Program-made: the position numbers and the translations under genes | The notes under the pieces: model-generated | The model's input: only the letters and a program-made list of their open reading frames with translations | Databases searched by the model: none | Told to the model about the DNA's origin: nothing | From: Balneolaceae bacterium | GTDB lineage: Bacteria; Bacteroidota; Rhodothermia; Balneolales; Balneolaceae | NCBI GenBank assembly: GCA_007694095.1 | Contig: RECI01000127.1 | Span: forward strand, 1-64,000 | Length of the DNA stretch: 64,000 nucleotides | Direction of reading: 5' to 3' | In this document: positions 29,312-38,978 of the stretch, in pieces | Numbering within the stretch: the stretch's first letter is position 1 | Layout of the letters: every line of letters begins with the position of its first letter

Positions 29312-30454
29312 TCACTTTGGAGACTCCTGAGATGAGCCCGGTTTGATGATATCAAATCGAGAGATAACTTGTGAAAGTGTTAATGATGCAAGAATAAATA
29401 CAATAAGAAAAGCGACTGAAACCACAACAACTTCGTGCAGCATTAGGTCAGACCCGGTGAGGTAAAGCTCTTTAGAACTGACATAACTCAGGAAGGAAAA
29501 GAGAATCAGTAACACCCCGGAGAGCACCCAGACAGACCGTTTTTTCGATTTTTCACCTTTTTTGCCTGTGATGCGGCGATATAACCGGAGATTGGAATCG
29601 TAAATTTCTGTCCAATTCAAAAACACGGCATATACCAGGAAATTGGGTAGAAATGCGATATTTAACATCATCATGGTAGAGAAATGAAATAGTACCGCCA
29701 GGCATAAAAACCACTTAAACCATTTTCCACTCAACACAGCAACCATGAAACCAACTTCAAACAAAACTGTGGCCCAATCGAGCAGTTCCCAAAATACGAT
29801 ATTATCAAAATTCACAAACCAGGCGGCTAGCAGTGCATCTCGTTCCCTCACAAAAAACTGGTTGAACATATGCCCCTGGGCAGCCTGTGTTGCAGGATCT
29901 AACCAGCCGCCCAGGATTTTGGGAAATCCTGCCGTAAACATCATAAAACCGATCAAAAGGGCGAGCAGTGACAGTGGCCAGCTATGTACTTCGTGTGAAA
30001 ATCCTTTCCGTGTGGAATCAACAGAAAAAGCAGCACCCCAATTGCTAAAAGCCATCACTATCGGAACCACCGCAATCAAAATTTCATGGTTCACTTTACC
30101 AATGCTAAAAATAAGCCCCTGAAGAAGTAAAATCGATATACCCGCAATTACTGAAGCCAGTTTTGTGTAATACCCGGCCAGCATTCCAGCGAGTGAGAAA
30201 AGGAGTACGGTATGCAAGATCTGAAAAACAGCATATGCCGGAAAACCGTGAAGAAGCATCATCGGTCCCGGAGGAGGGGCAAAGAAATCATCTGGCATTT
30301 CGGAAAGGAAGACAAAATGAGAGCTGCCTTGCCCCGGAATCAGAAAAAAGAGAATAAACAATGACGTGAAAATTCTCAGCAGCCCAAGTCCATCCGCAGT
30401 TACCGTAAATGATTTAAAAATCCAGTGGTCGAATCGTTTTTCACTATGTTTCAT
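29312..30454 (-). CDS. HTTM domain membrane protein
   Basis: Multi-TM; FMMFTAGFPKILGGWLDPATQA, LFHFSTMMMLNIAFLPNFLVYAVFLNW typical of HTTM proteins. Confidence 0.75.
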   Translation of the reverse strand: MKHSEKRFDHWIFKSFTVTADGLGLLRIFTSLFILFFLIPGQGSSHFVFLSEMPDDFFAPPPGPMMLLHGFPAYAVFQILHTVLLFSLAGMLAGYYTKLASVIAGISILLLQGLIFSIGKVNHEILIAVVPIVMAFSNWGAAFSVDSTRKGFSHEVHSWPLSLLALLIGFMMFTAGFPKILGGWLDPATQAAQGHMFNQFFVRERDALLAAWFVNFDNIVFWELLDWATVLFEVGFMVAVLSGKWFKWFLCLAVLFHFSTMMMLNIAFLPNFLVYAVFLNWTEIYDSNLRLYRRITGKKGEKSKKRSVWVLSGVLLILFSFLSYVSSKELYLTGSDLMLHEVVVVSVAFLIVFILASLTLSQVISRFDIIKPGSSQESPK

Positions 30455-30936
30455 CGGCTCGCAAAACTGATAGTTGTTCGCTGCAATTCCTTCACCGAAT
30501 CCCTCACGGCTCCCAAATCAGCAATAGAATAAAACTCCATCAAACTAACAACATCCATACTCACCAACTCACCACCAGCCATCAACGCAGCCTGCCTTTC
30601 AAGCCAACGTACGGTTTGCGGAGTGAATGATTCAATTCCGGCACTATCACTGAAATGGGTACGCATAAATCCCGGCACCTGCGAAAGTGGAATTTCGGGG
30701 AACAACTCACGGGGCTGTAGAATCATTGGCTCTTCAGAATCCACAGTAAACACTTCAAATCGTGTTTGTGCAATTTCAAATCCTCCCTCATAAACATAGA
30801 CGTTTTTGAATCCGGGAAAAACAAAGGCCGGCCAGGGTTCGCTGTGGTAAAAACCAATAATACCTACAATCCCATACTGAATAGGCAACCATATCAACAC
30901 GGCTATGAAAAATTTTTTAACGGTTTGTTTACTCAT
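30451..30936 (-). CDS. Small single-TM protein preceding HTTM protein
   Basis: N-terminal TM followed by SEPWPAFVFPGFKNVY; overlaps the downstream HTTM start by 4 bp. Confidence 0.7.
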   Translation of the reverse strand: MSKQTVKKFFIAVLIWLPIQYGIVGIIGFYHSEPWPAFVFPGFKNVYVYEGGFEIAQTRFEVFTVDSEEPMILQPRELFPEIPLSQVPGFMRTHFSDSAGIESFTPQTVRWLERQAALMAGGELVSMDVVSLMEFYSIADLGAVRDSVKELQRTTISFASR

Positions 30937-31056
30937 CTTTTAATGTAACATGCTGAACTCAAAGCAATGGTAATTCATTTTCGTTTGGACTCAGGCTAAA
31001 TTATTATCTTCTTTTGGCAAATTGAAATCTTCCGTTGTATCAAACAAGTTCCTCTG

Positions 31057-32163
31057 ATGAGAAAAGTACTTCATTACAAAACCAATTACCTCAACAAATC
31101 GGAGACCTTTATCGACCGGCTTGTGCGAAACCACCATGAATTTGAACCGGTAATCTTGTGCTGTCAAAAACTTGATTTTACGGATGATCTGAATATTCAT
31201 GAACTCCCAAAATATGGTTTAGAGTCCGTGTTTAACCGGGCAGCTTTCCATCTGAATTTTTCTTTACCCTGGTTTAAAAAATTAATTCAACATGAAAAAC
31301 CTGCTTTGATTCATGCCCATTTCGGGTACGATTCTTACAAACTACTATCCATTTCGCGGGAAACCGATATTCCGCTGATCACAAGTTTCTATGGTTCGGA
31401 TGTATCCCGGCTGCCAACAGAATGGGGATGGAATTCACGGTATCGCAGGCTTGCAGAATTTGGTGCTGCTTTTATTGCGGCATCCGATTACATGAAATCA
31501 CAACTGGTTCGGCTCGGTTTTCCGGAGAGAAAGATCCATGTTGTACGTTTCGGGCTGAATGTAGCTGAACTGGATTTTTTTGATGGGAACCGGGATACAT
31601 CAGCAGTCATGATGGTTGGCCGCCTGGTTGAAAAAAAAGGGTTCGAATATGGAATTAAAGCCGCTTCAAAATTGATAAAAAAAGGCAGCCAAATCAGACT
31701 AAATATATATGGCGACGGCCCGTTAATGGAATCATTACAGGACCTTGTAATGCAGCTTGAAACAGAAGAGGCGATCTGGTTTCACGGTTTTCAGCCAATC
31801 GAAACAATCGTGCGGGCACATCACCAGCACACCCTACTGCTGGCGCCAAGTGTTACGGCAACAGACGGGGACATGGAGGGTTTGCCCAACACCATACTCG
31901 AAGCGATGGCAAAGGGAACCCTTATTGTAGCGAGCCGGCATGCTGCCATCCCTGAGGCTGTAATTCACGGTAGTACCGGTTTTCTAACGGATGAGAAGGA
32001 TGTTGATGGTATCGCAAAAACCTTAGAATCAGTACTGGACAAACGATCCGATATGGACAGCATCAGGAAACAGGCCAGGAAAACGATTGAAAGAGATTAC
32101 AACATTCAGAAAATGGTAGCAGATGTAGAGAATATATACAAAACAACGCTCCCGGGAAGTTAG
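31057..32163 (+). CDS. Glycosyltransferase family 4
   Basis: HAHFGYDSYKL, VGRLVEKKGFEYGIKA, GLPNTILEAMAKGTLIVASRHAAIPEAV. Confidence 0.92.
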   Translation: MRKVLHYKTNYLNKSETFIDRLVRNHHEFEPVILCCQKLDFTDDLNIHELPKYGLESVFNRAAFHLNFSLPWFKKLIQHEKPALIHAHFGYDSYKLLSISRETDIPLITSFYGSDVSRLPTEWGWNSRYRRLAEFGAAFIAASDYMKSQLVRLGFPERKIHVVRFGLNVAELDFFDGNRDTSAVMMVGRLVEKKGFEYGIKAASKLIKKGSQIRLNIYGDGPLMESLQDLVMQLETEEAIWFHGFQPIETIVRAHHQHTLLLAPSVTATDGDMEGLPNTILEAMAKGTLIVASRHAAIPEAVIHGSTGFLTDEKDVDGIAKTLESVLDKRSDMDSIRKQARKTIERDYNIQKMVADVENIYKTTLPGS

Positions 32164-33689
32164 GAAACGATCTTAGATGAGAGAAACCTGAGCATCAGCC
32201 AATCTTTGAATTGCCGCCAGTCTTTGCGAGTGATTACCCTTAATGTGGTTCCTGTAATAGAAAACAGGATGAGGTACACGATCAATGAATAGATCAAACC
32301 AATCAGCACACTCTCTTCTGCAATAAAAAAGTAACGGCTGTACCATACCGGCAATGCCGTGATACCTGCAATGGTAATCAACTTCAGATAAAAAGGAAAC
32401 GGCAGTACCTTGCTCACCGGCAGCTCCATATGCCCGCTGATACGCCGCAACGTGATCCACCAATTATAGAAATTTGCAATAAACGTACCCGCTGCCGTTC
32501 CGATAATACCATACATCAATGTGAGCGGAATACTCAGGATGATATTGGCAGCGACGAGGTTCAGACTCAGATAAAAAACGCCTTTGGTATCCCCATAGGC
32601 CTGAAGAATACTGCCATAATTGGTGATTCTGAGCAACACGATAAGGTTATATATCATAAATGGCGCTACTGAATTCCGGTAGTCTGTATCTTCGGTTTCG
32701 GCAACAAGCGCGATCAAATCGGATGCTATGATGATCGAAGCAATAGTAAGCGGAACCACAAGAAGGCTCACTTTTTGAATTCCCTTGTACCAAAGCTGAA
32801 CCAGTTCCTCTCTTTTGCCTTCCAGTTGATAGGCCACATACCGGCTTATCAGCACTGATCCCACAGCGAATGGTATCACCCTGATTATTGGTACCTCCTG
32901 TGCGCCAACTGTGTATTCGGCATAAGCTGTTGCCGGCAGTAGTACAGAAACAACAAACTTATCGGTATACCGGTTAATTTTGTTCACAAGCGAGGACAAC
33001 CCAAGAGGAATGGCAAAGTTGAATTGTTGCCTGAGGGTAATTTTTGAATCGGATAATTTACCCTCCGGCAATACCAGTTTCATCCAAATTAAAGAGCCTA
33101 TAAGCCGAATAACCGCATAGGCAAGCATTCCGTATATGGCGATTTCAAGGTCATAACCGAGCGCTAGCGGACCGACCAAAAAAACAACTATCATAAGGCT
33201 GGTAGCCATCTCATACCAGGCCGATTCTTTCTGCCGGTCAATAGCTAATAAAATATTAGAAACCGGCCAAGTTGGGATCTCCAGCAATGCAATAAGTGCC
33301 ATCACCGGCAAAAGGTGCTGTACTGTGGTAATACTCTGAGCATCCCACTCCGGCAGAAGTGAAGGAACAAGTGCTGAAATAAAAAGGATAAAAGCCGCCG
33401 CTACAAGGGCGGTTGCCAGAAGTACAAAAGTGGTTTGAAGAACGAATCCCTTCCTGGCAGAACCCGCCACTCTCTCGAAGAAATAGAAAACACTGTCAGG
33501 GAATCCAAGAGTAGCAAGATTGCGCGCCACTTCATGAATCATAAGCAGGTAGCCGATAATCGCAAAATCTGTTTTAGAGAGAATGCGTATTATGGCAATA
33601 ACGATGGCAAGATCAATAACCGTGGTAACAATTCGTGCAAAAACAACAACTCCCGCCTTACCGGTAAGATTTCGGGATTTATCAGGCAT
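32160..33689 (-). CDS. Polysaccharide flippase (Wzx/MOP-type)
   Basis: Multi-TM (about 12-14) MOP-like protein next to glycosyltransferases. Confidence 0.85.
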   Translation of the reverse strand: MPDKSRNLTGKAGVVVFARIVTTVIDLAIVIAIIRILSKTDFAIIGYLLMIHEVARNLATLGFPDSVFYFFERVAGSARKGFVLQTTFVLLATALVAAAFILFISALVPSLLPEWDAQSITTVQHLLPVMALIALLEIPTWPVSNILLAIDRQKESAWYEMATSLMIVVFLVGPLALGYDLEIAIYGMLAYAVIRLIGSLIWMKLVLPEGKLSDSKITLRQQFNFAIPLGLSSLVNKINRYTDKFVVSVLLPATAYAEYTVGAQEVPIIRVIPFAVGSVLISRYVAYQLEGKREELVQLWYKGIQKVSLLVVPLTIASIIIASDLIALVAETEDTDYRNSVAPFMIYNLIVLLRITNYGSILQAYGDTKGVFYLSLNLVAANIILSIPLTLMYGIIGTAAGTFIANFYNWWITLRRISGHMELPVSKVLPFPFYLKLITIAGITALPVWYSRYFFIAEESVLIGLIYSLIVYLILFSITGTTLRVITRKDWRQFKDWLMLRFLSSKIVS

Positions 33690-34986
33690 CGGTTGTCAGA
33701 TCATCAAATATGGCTGCCAGCTTGCGGGTGGTATATTCTGATTCATATATACCCCGGTCTGGGATATCTTTTTCAACTGATAAAAGACTAGGCTCATTAT
33801 TCTTTTTTGCCATAGCATAAGAGATCAGTATTTCAGCAATTTCAGCAGTATTTTCAGGATGAACCTGAATACCGGCTTTGCTTCTCATGATAATTTCACC
33901 AACCTCCGGATTCGATACAATACTAAAAATGGAAACTTCAACAGATAAATAATCCCATAATTTAGCAGGAATAACATCTTCACGATCCGCATTTGTACTT
34001 AACAGTAAAATATCTGCACTTTTTAGAACCGGGACCATCTCTTCTGGTACAACAGGTTCATGAAAGATAAAAATATGATTTAGATCAGCTTTGTTAATAT
34101 GATTAGCACATACGGGATCTGGTTTCCCAAAACTGTGGATCCGAATGTAATTTAATGCTTCCGGATATGTGGATTTCACTCTAATTAATGCGTCTGTTAC
34201 TGGTTTTGCAGGACTTAGCCTTCGGAAACGCCCAAAGAAGATTATGTTTAATTTTTTGGGATCCGGTTTTACATTCCATTTCCTTTCAGGATTCGATCCA
34301 ATAATGGTATTGTCGAATGAATTATAAATAGTTTCAGTTTTGCTGGTAATATCATGATAATATTGACAATATTTATTTCTGGTCATCTCTGAGGTAAATA
34401 TAATCCGGTCGGCAGCTGTGATAATACGTTTTTCCACTTTCTTGTCCCATTTTGAGGAAAATGCAGACCTGGCCCTGAGGTTGATGTTTGATACTGTCCA
34501 TGGATCGCGAAAATCCGCAACAAACGGTTTTTTCAGATCTCTGGCAATTTTCTCACCGAGCCATAAACCCGACCATGGATCTCCGGTAGCCCAAATAATA
34601 TCCGGCTCCTTTTTTTTTATCACCGGATAAATTGAGTTGTATTTGGCCTTAAAAAGGTATATCCATGCATCCAGGGGTGTTTGTTTGTCAATCCAATTTA
34701 TCATGTAGTCAGATAAGCTGTTTTTTTTAACGGATTTATCTGAATTTGATATTATTGAACCGGTACGATCAAACGGTGTATTTATCTCAACAATGGTGAT
34801 TTTTTGGAGTAAATCTTTTTCTTTCCGGGTCAACATACTTCCGGGATTCCCAATAGTCAAAACAACTGGCTGGTATCCGAATTTCTGGAGGTGTATTGCA
34901 AATTTGAAAGGTCTTAATGCCCCTACCCTTCTTCTTGGTATAAAATAAGGGGCAACCATCAGCACCGTTTTCATAACATCTTTCAA
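33682..34986 (-). CDS. Glycosyltransferase (GT4-like, GT-B fold)
   Basis: MVAPYFIPRRRVGALRPFKFAIHLQKFGYQPVVLT...PFVADFRDPWTVSN...KLWDYLSVEVSIFSI. Confidence 0.85.
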   Translation of the reverse strand: MKDVMKTVLMVAPYFIPRRRVGALRPFKFAIHLQKFGYQPVVLTIGNPGSMLTRKEKDLLQKITIVEINTPFDRTGSIISNSDKSVKKNSLSDYMINWIDKQTPLDAWIYLFKAKYNSIYPVIKKKEPDIIWATGDPWSGLWLGEKIARDLKKPFVADFRDPWTVSNINLRARSAFSSKWDKKVEKRIITAADRIIFTSEMTRNKYCQYYHDITSKTETIYNSFDNTIIGSNPERKWNVKPDPKKLNIIFFGRFRRLSPAKPVTDALIRVKSTYPEALNYIRIHSFGKPDPVCANHINKADLNHIFIFHEPVVPEEMVPVLKSADILLLSTNADREDVIPAKLWDYLSVEVSIFSIVSNPEVGEIIMRSKAGIQVHPENTAEIAEILISYAMAKKNNEPSLLSVEKDIPDRGIYESEYTTRKLAAIFDDLTTDA

Positions 34987-35029
34987 AAAGAATTGAGTAA
35001 GGAATTACTGTGGCAAAGTATTATTAATC

Positions 35030-36025
35030 TTAATCAAAAGCAGGGATTTTTTTCTTCTGATTTAATTTTTGCCAGGTTCTTTCTGAAAAGTCTCTGAGGT
35101 ATTTTTTTTGATGCATCCAGCCAAAATGAAGACAGTATGGGGTAACATACATATAGTCTCCCTTTCCAGGCATGTATGTAATCAATTTCAATAGTATTTT
35201 TTGAAGCCATTTAGATTTCAATCCTTTCAAATCATAAACAAACCGATCACTATATAACAAATAACTGATGTTATTAAAATTTTCATCATGAATGGTAAAT
35301 GAGTCGATATAATCGAGTTGCGGGCTATGATAACCATTCAGCCATGGATATACCTGTAATTTCAATCTAGACATTGCCATCGAAAGACTCCATTCACAAC
35401 TTTCATCATTTCTGCCAGATTCTTCTTTTCTACTTCTGAAGTGGGTGAAATTTTTATCCTCAAAAAATTTCTTTGCTTCCTCGCATACATTTTCTGCCAG
35501 TTTAGCATCAGAAATATAAATCATTCCTGCCTGTACACGGCTAAGATACGTTAGGTTAAATCTTTTTAAGGTACGTTGTCTTTTGAATAACAGAATATCA
35601 ACAAGTACAGAAAGACCCTTCGATGATCCAAAAAACAAGTCTGCTTTTTGGTTACCAGTAATGGTGAAGCCATAACATGCAAATGAACACCAAAGAGCAT
35701 CCGGATTCTTGCACCAGATAGTATCAGAATCAATGATAATGTTTCTTTCGAAAGGGAGAAATTGATGCAGATTATGTTTGAACCCGTTAATGGATTGATT
35801 TTCATGTGGGAGCAGGAATATGTAATCAAATTCTTTTTCAATGGCATTTTCCTCCAGTAGCATTTTATGCTCGTGAGAACAAAAAAGAACTACGCGCCGG
35901 CTTGCATCATACCTGCGAAGTGTTGTAACACTTGCAAGGGCATTCAGCAAGTATTTTTTATCACCATATGTAAAATATATATAACCTTCGGAAGCTAATT
36001 TTGCACCATTGAAATTGAAGTTCAT
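35030..36025 (-). CDS. Putative GT-A/GT8-like glycosyltransferase
   Basis: LNALASVTTLRRYDASRRVVLFC..., DxD-like RNIIIDSDTIWCKNPDALW. Confidence 0.55.
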   Translation of the reverse strand: MNFNFNGAKLASEGYIYFTYGDKKYLLNALASVTTLRRYDASRRVVLFCSHEHKMLLEENAIEKEFDYIFLLPHENQSINGFKHNLHQFLPFERNIIIDSDTIWCKNPDALWCSFACYGFTITGNQKADLFFGSSKGLSVLVDILLFKRQRTLKRFNLTYLSRVQAGMIYISDAKLAENVCEEAKKFFEDKNFTHFRSRKEESGRNDESCEWSLSMAMSRLKLQVYPWLNGYHSPQLDYIDSFTIHDENFNNISYLLYSDRFVYDLKGLKSKWLQKILLKLITYMPGKGDYMYVTPYCLHFGWMHQKKYLRDFSERTWQKLNQKKKIPAFD

Positions 36026-36034
36026 TCAAGCAAA

Positions 36035-36628
36035 TTAAGTTGTGGACCGAGCTGCACGTCGTCGTAAACTTTGTAATAAGGCATCAAAACCACGCTGACG
36101 TATTATACTTTGAAATTGTCTGTTATAGGATTCTGCAGTTGAAACATCATCAATGGTCATGTCGATGATCATCCATTCATTGCCTTTTCTTTCAAGATTA
36201 TAATCTACCGGAGTTCTGACGTTTTCAAGTTCTGCTATGGTTTTAACGATTGCCTTATTACCATTCACAGTAATTTCTTCATAGGTAACATCGGCGCGGT
36301 AAATATCCAGCCTGTTCAGTGAGTTATCCCGAATAATAGTAGCAAATAATGATACAAATTCTTCCTGTTGCTCAGCAGAAATTTCATGATATGTATTTCC
36401 CAGGGCAAATTCAGCCATTGCCTGATAATCAATAATATCATTGATGATATCTTTTAGCTGGTCGCGTTGCTCCTGGGTATATTCGGTACCCGACGGCCCG
36501 AGAAGTTCTTTTATTTCATCGTCCCTATCCTGAAGCATTCTCCTGATTTCGTCGTATGCTGCCTGGGATGAAATGGAAGGTGCGAGCCAAAAGATGATGC
36601 AAATTATAAAAAATATTGGTTTTAACAT
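36035..36628 (-). CDS. MlaC/Ttg2D-family phospholipid-binding periplasmic protein
   Basis: Signal peptide; IIDYQAMAEFALGNTYHEISAEQQEEFVSLFATIIRDN and NEWMIIDMTIDDVSTAESYNRQFQSIIRQRGFDALLQSL. Confidence 0.85.
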   Translation of the reverse strand: MLKPIFFIICIIFWLAPSISSQAAYDEIRRMLQDRDDEIKELLGPSGTEYTQEQRDQLKDIINDIIDYQAMAEFALGNTYHEISAEQQEEFVSLFATIIRDNSLNRLDIYRADVTYEEITVNGNKAIVKTIAELENVRTPVDYNLERKGNEWMIIDMTIDDVSTAESYNRQFQSIIRQRGFDALLQSLRRRAARSTT

Positions 36629-36634
36629 ATCAAA

Positions 36635-38032
36635 TTAATTAATTGACAATTGTTGTATCGGTATGCCGCCTGCTTTATAAAGCGCCGCTACCTTTTTATT
36701 CAAATTGAATACATTTTGTTTCAATAGCAGACGAAGTTCGAGTTCTTTTTGTACGGAATCGAGCAGGTCTTCAACATCTCCAAACCCAATATCGTAGTTA
36801 AGTTGTTCATTTCGTACCCAATTACGTGCAGTGACAAGGGCTTCCTCTGTTTGCCGAACTTTGACTTCTGCTATAACGGCTTCTCTGTATTTATTATTTA
36901 TTTCAAGAGTAATTCCATCGGTAACAGCTTTATGAAGATCATTTACACGCCGGTATTCTATTTCGGCACGGTCAACTGTATTTCTGATGCCTGAAAAATT
37001 TAAATTCTGGCGGATGCCAAATCCAACACCCCCGGATGCATAGTTGGTATTATTGATTATAAAAGGATTGCTTTGCCTGGGTCGGTTTGGGGTATTGGCA
37101 TAACTACCTGTTATTCCAAGAAAGAATAACGGGTACTGTTGTGCCCTGGCTGCATCAAGACCGCTTCTGAGTGCGTCGATTCCCGATTCAACACCTCTGA
37201 GTTCAGGCCTCGCATTTATAGCCATTTGCAGGTAATAGTTAAAATCCTGCAACTGAAATGCAATCGGATCAAGAAAATTTTCCTCTGGAATGAATACCTG
37301 ATTGGGACTTGCCTGAAGTGCATAGTTCCAGATTCTTCTCACAAAATCCATTCCCTCCCGAACTTCCACTTTTTGAACCTGGAATTCAGACTTAAATATC
37401 TCAAACTTAAATATGTCGGATTCTTTGATATCAGGATCTCCTTCATCGCGCATACGATACAATTCACGCTCAACCCTGTTAATTTCCCTGTCGGCTTCAT
37501 CTAAAATTCTAGATATTTCAAGTGCAAGCAGGTAACTGTAATAGAGCTCATAAAGTTGCAGTTCTGCTTCAGCTTTTACCGCATCAAACTGAAATTCAGC
37601 AGCCCTGGCACCAGATCGTGCAGCGTCAACAGCACTCCGGATTGCGCCCCAGCTGTAAATCGGCTGAATTGCGCTCAGTTCTGCACGGGTAAAAATGGCC
37701 CAGTCTTCCCAGTCATTTTCAAGATTGGGATCGAGGTAGAATTGACCGGGTGGTAGATTTCTTGGGTCTTTACTTACAACACCCGGAATTACTCCATGCT
37801 GAGAACTGAATTCAACCCTTGGTAATATGCGCTGGGACTGCGCGGTATTCACCCGGTTCTGAGCCAAATCAACGGCTCTTTGTTCGTAAGCTACTTGGCC
37901 AGAAGTTTGTAAACCGCGTTCAATAAACTGAGACAGGTTTACCCGCAGAGTATCCTGAGCCATCACCGGAAAACTTATAAATAGTATACCTGAAAAAAAT
38001 ACCGGAAACAGGTGAAAAAGTCGTTTGTACAT
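36635..38032 (-). CDS. TolC-family outer-membrane efflux protein
   Basis: Signal peptide and two OEP-type repeats with long helices. Confidence 0.88.
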   Translation of the reverse strand: MYKRLFHLFPVFFSGILFISFPVMAQDTLRVNLSQFIERGLQTSGQVAYEQRAVDLAQNRVNTAQSQRILPRVEFSSQHGVIPGVVSKDPRNLPPGQFYLDPNLENDWEDWAIFTRAELSAIQPIYSWGAIRSAVDAARSGARAAEFQFDAVKAEAELQLYELYYSYLLALEISRILDEADREINRVERELYRMRDEGDPDIKESDIFKFEIFKSEFQVQKVEVREGMDFVRRIWNYALQASPNQVFIPEENFLDPIAFQLQDFNYYLQMAINARPELRGVESGIDALRSGLDAARAQQYPLFFLGITGSYANTPNRPRQSNPFIINNTNYASGGVGFGIRQNLNFSGIRNTVDRAEIEYRRVNDLHKAVTDGITLEINNKYREAVIAEVKVRQTEEALVTARNWVRNEQLNYDIGFGDVEDLLDSVQKELELRLLLKQNVFNLNKKVAALYKAGGIPIQQLSIN

Positions 38033-38097
38033 GTTATCAAACTGAGTTAATTGAAAGACTAAGCCACAAACGATTGAATTACCACTTTATTTAACAG

Positions 38098-38124
38098 AAA
38101 AGCCCCAACCTTGGCTGGGGCTTT
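38098..38124 (-). terminator. Probable terminator downstream of tRNA-Ser
   Basis: AAAGCCCCA...TGGGGCTTT stem, followed by TTTTCTGTT on the minus strand. Confidence 0.65.
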
Positions 38125-38315
38125 GAAACCACTCAGAAACAGAGATTCTTTTGAACGGAAATCATTGAAAAAAAGCATCTTAAATATCGTCTGTGAACCT
38201 TCCCTATTTTCACGGTTAATTAACATTAATAAGTGCATATGATGACTTCTCCCAAAGGCAATGCTTAACTTATCGTTTAATTAATTAACATGAATAAATT
38301 GCATCCAAAATAACG

Positions 38316-38400
38316 CGGAGGGAGAGGGATTCGAACCCCCGGAGACTTGCGCCTCAACGGTTTTCAAGACCGCCGCATTCGACCACTCTGCCATCCCTCC
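38316..38400 (-). tRNA. tRNA-Ser(UGA)
   Basis: Minus strand GGAGGGATGGCAGAGTGGTCGAATGCGGCGGTCTTGAAAACCGTTGAGGCGCAAGTCTCCGGGGGTTCGAATCCCTCTCCCTCCG; class II long variable arm, TTCGAAT T-loop, anticodon TGA, acceptor stem pairs. Confidence 0.95.
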
Positions 38401-38476
38401 AAAAAACTAAGTAAAAGAACATTCTCAACAATCGCTAATCCTTATGGTAATACTATCTGCAAAAATACGTGTAAAG

Positions 38477-38719
38477 TTAAATAATTCCTTTCATTTTTAA
38501 ATACCTGTAACCGTCAACGCTTTTAAAAAACTGCTCTCTTTTATAAGCTTCTGACTTGGTCTGATGCTCCTCAGAATAAATTAATTTCCAGGGTTTATAT
38601 GCTTTTGTACTTCGTACTTTCCCAGCATTGTGCCTTTTCAATCTTTTATTAAGCTCACTACAGTGACCATAATAATGAGATCCATTTTTTTCGCTTCGCA
38701 ATATATAAGCGTAAAACAA
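38477..38719 (-). CDS. GIY-YIG nuclease superfamily protein (80 aa)
   Basis: MFYAYILRSEKNGSHYYGHCSELNKRLKRHNAGKVRSTKAYKPWKLIYSEEHQTKSEAYKREQFFKSVDGYRYLK; TTG start at 38719. Confidence 0.92.
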   Translation of the reverse strand: MFYAYILRSEKNGSHYYGHCSELNKRLKRHNAGKVRSTKAYKPWKLIYSEEHQTKSEAYKREQFFKSVDGYRYLKMKGII

Positions 38720-38750
38720 TCCTTTTTCAATTTATATCAAAAAACTAATT

Positions 38751-38833
38751 CGGAGACTTGCGCCTCAGCGGTTTTTCCCATAGGGATCCCTGCGGGGCAA
38801 GACCGCCGCATTCGACCACTCTGCCATCCCTCC
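38751..38833 (-). pseudogene. Truncated pseudo-tRNA-Ser with 22-nt palindromic insertion in the anticodon loop
   Basis: Matches the intact tRNA from the 5' end through the variable arm, lacks T-arm and 3' acceptor strand; insertion CCCCGCAGGGATCCCTATGGGA (minus strand) after TCTTG. Confidence 0.9.
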
Positions 38834-38909
38834 AAAAAACTAAGTAAAAGAACATTCTCAACAATCGCTAATCCTTATGGTAATACTATCTGCAAAAATA
38901 CGTGTAAAG

Positions 38910-38978
38910 TTAAATAATTCCTTTCATTTTTAAATACCTGTAACCGTCAACGCTTTTAAAAAACTGCTCTCTTTTATA
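38910..38978 (-). pseudogene. GIY-YIG 3' remnant (second copy)
   Basis: Encodes YKREQFFKSVDGYRYLKMKGII plus stop, identical to the intact gene's C-terminus; in-frame upstream GNKSTA resembles TKSEA before a stop. Confidence 0.85.

Larger units (their letters stand above)
38340..38978. repeat. Direct duplication: 38340-38545 (206 nt) and 38751-38978 (228 nt)
   Basis: Copies identical apart from one A/G substitution and a 22-nt insertion (38776-38797) in the second copy. Confidence 0.97.

Noticed and set aside
38630-38917. 95-aa + strand ORF across the pseudo-tRNA
   Set aside because: It reads through the antisense of GIY-YIG and tRNA sequence (…[20 protein letters not shown]…), a by-product of the repeat.
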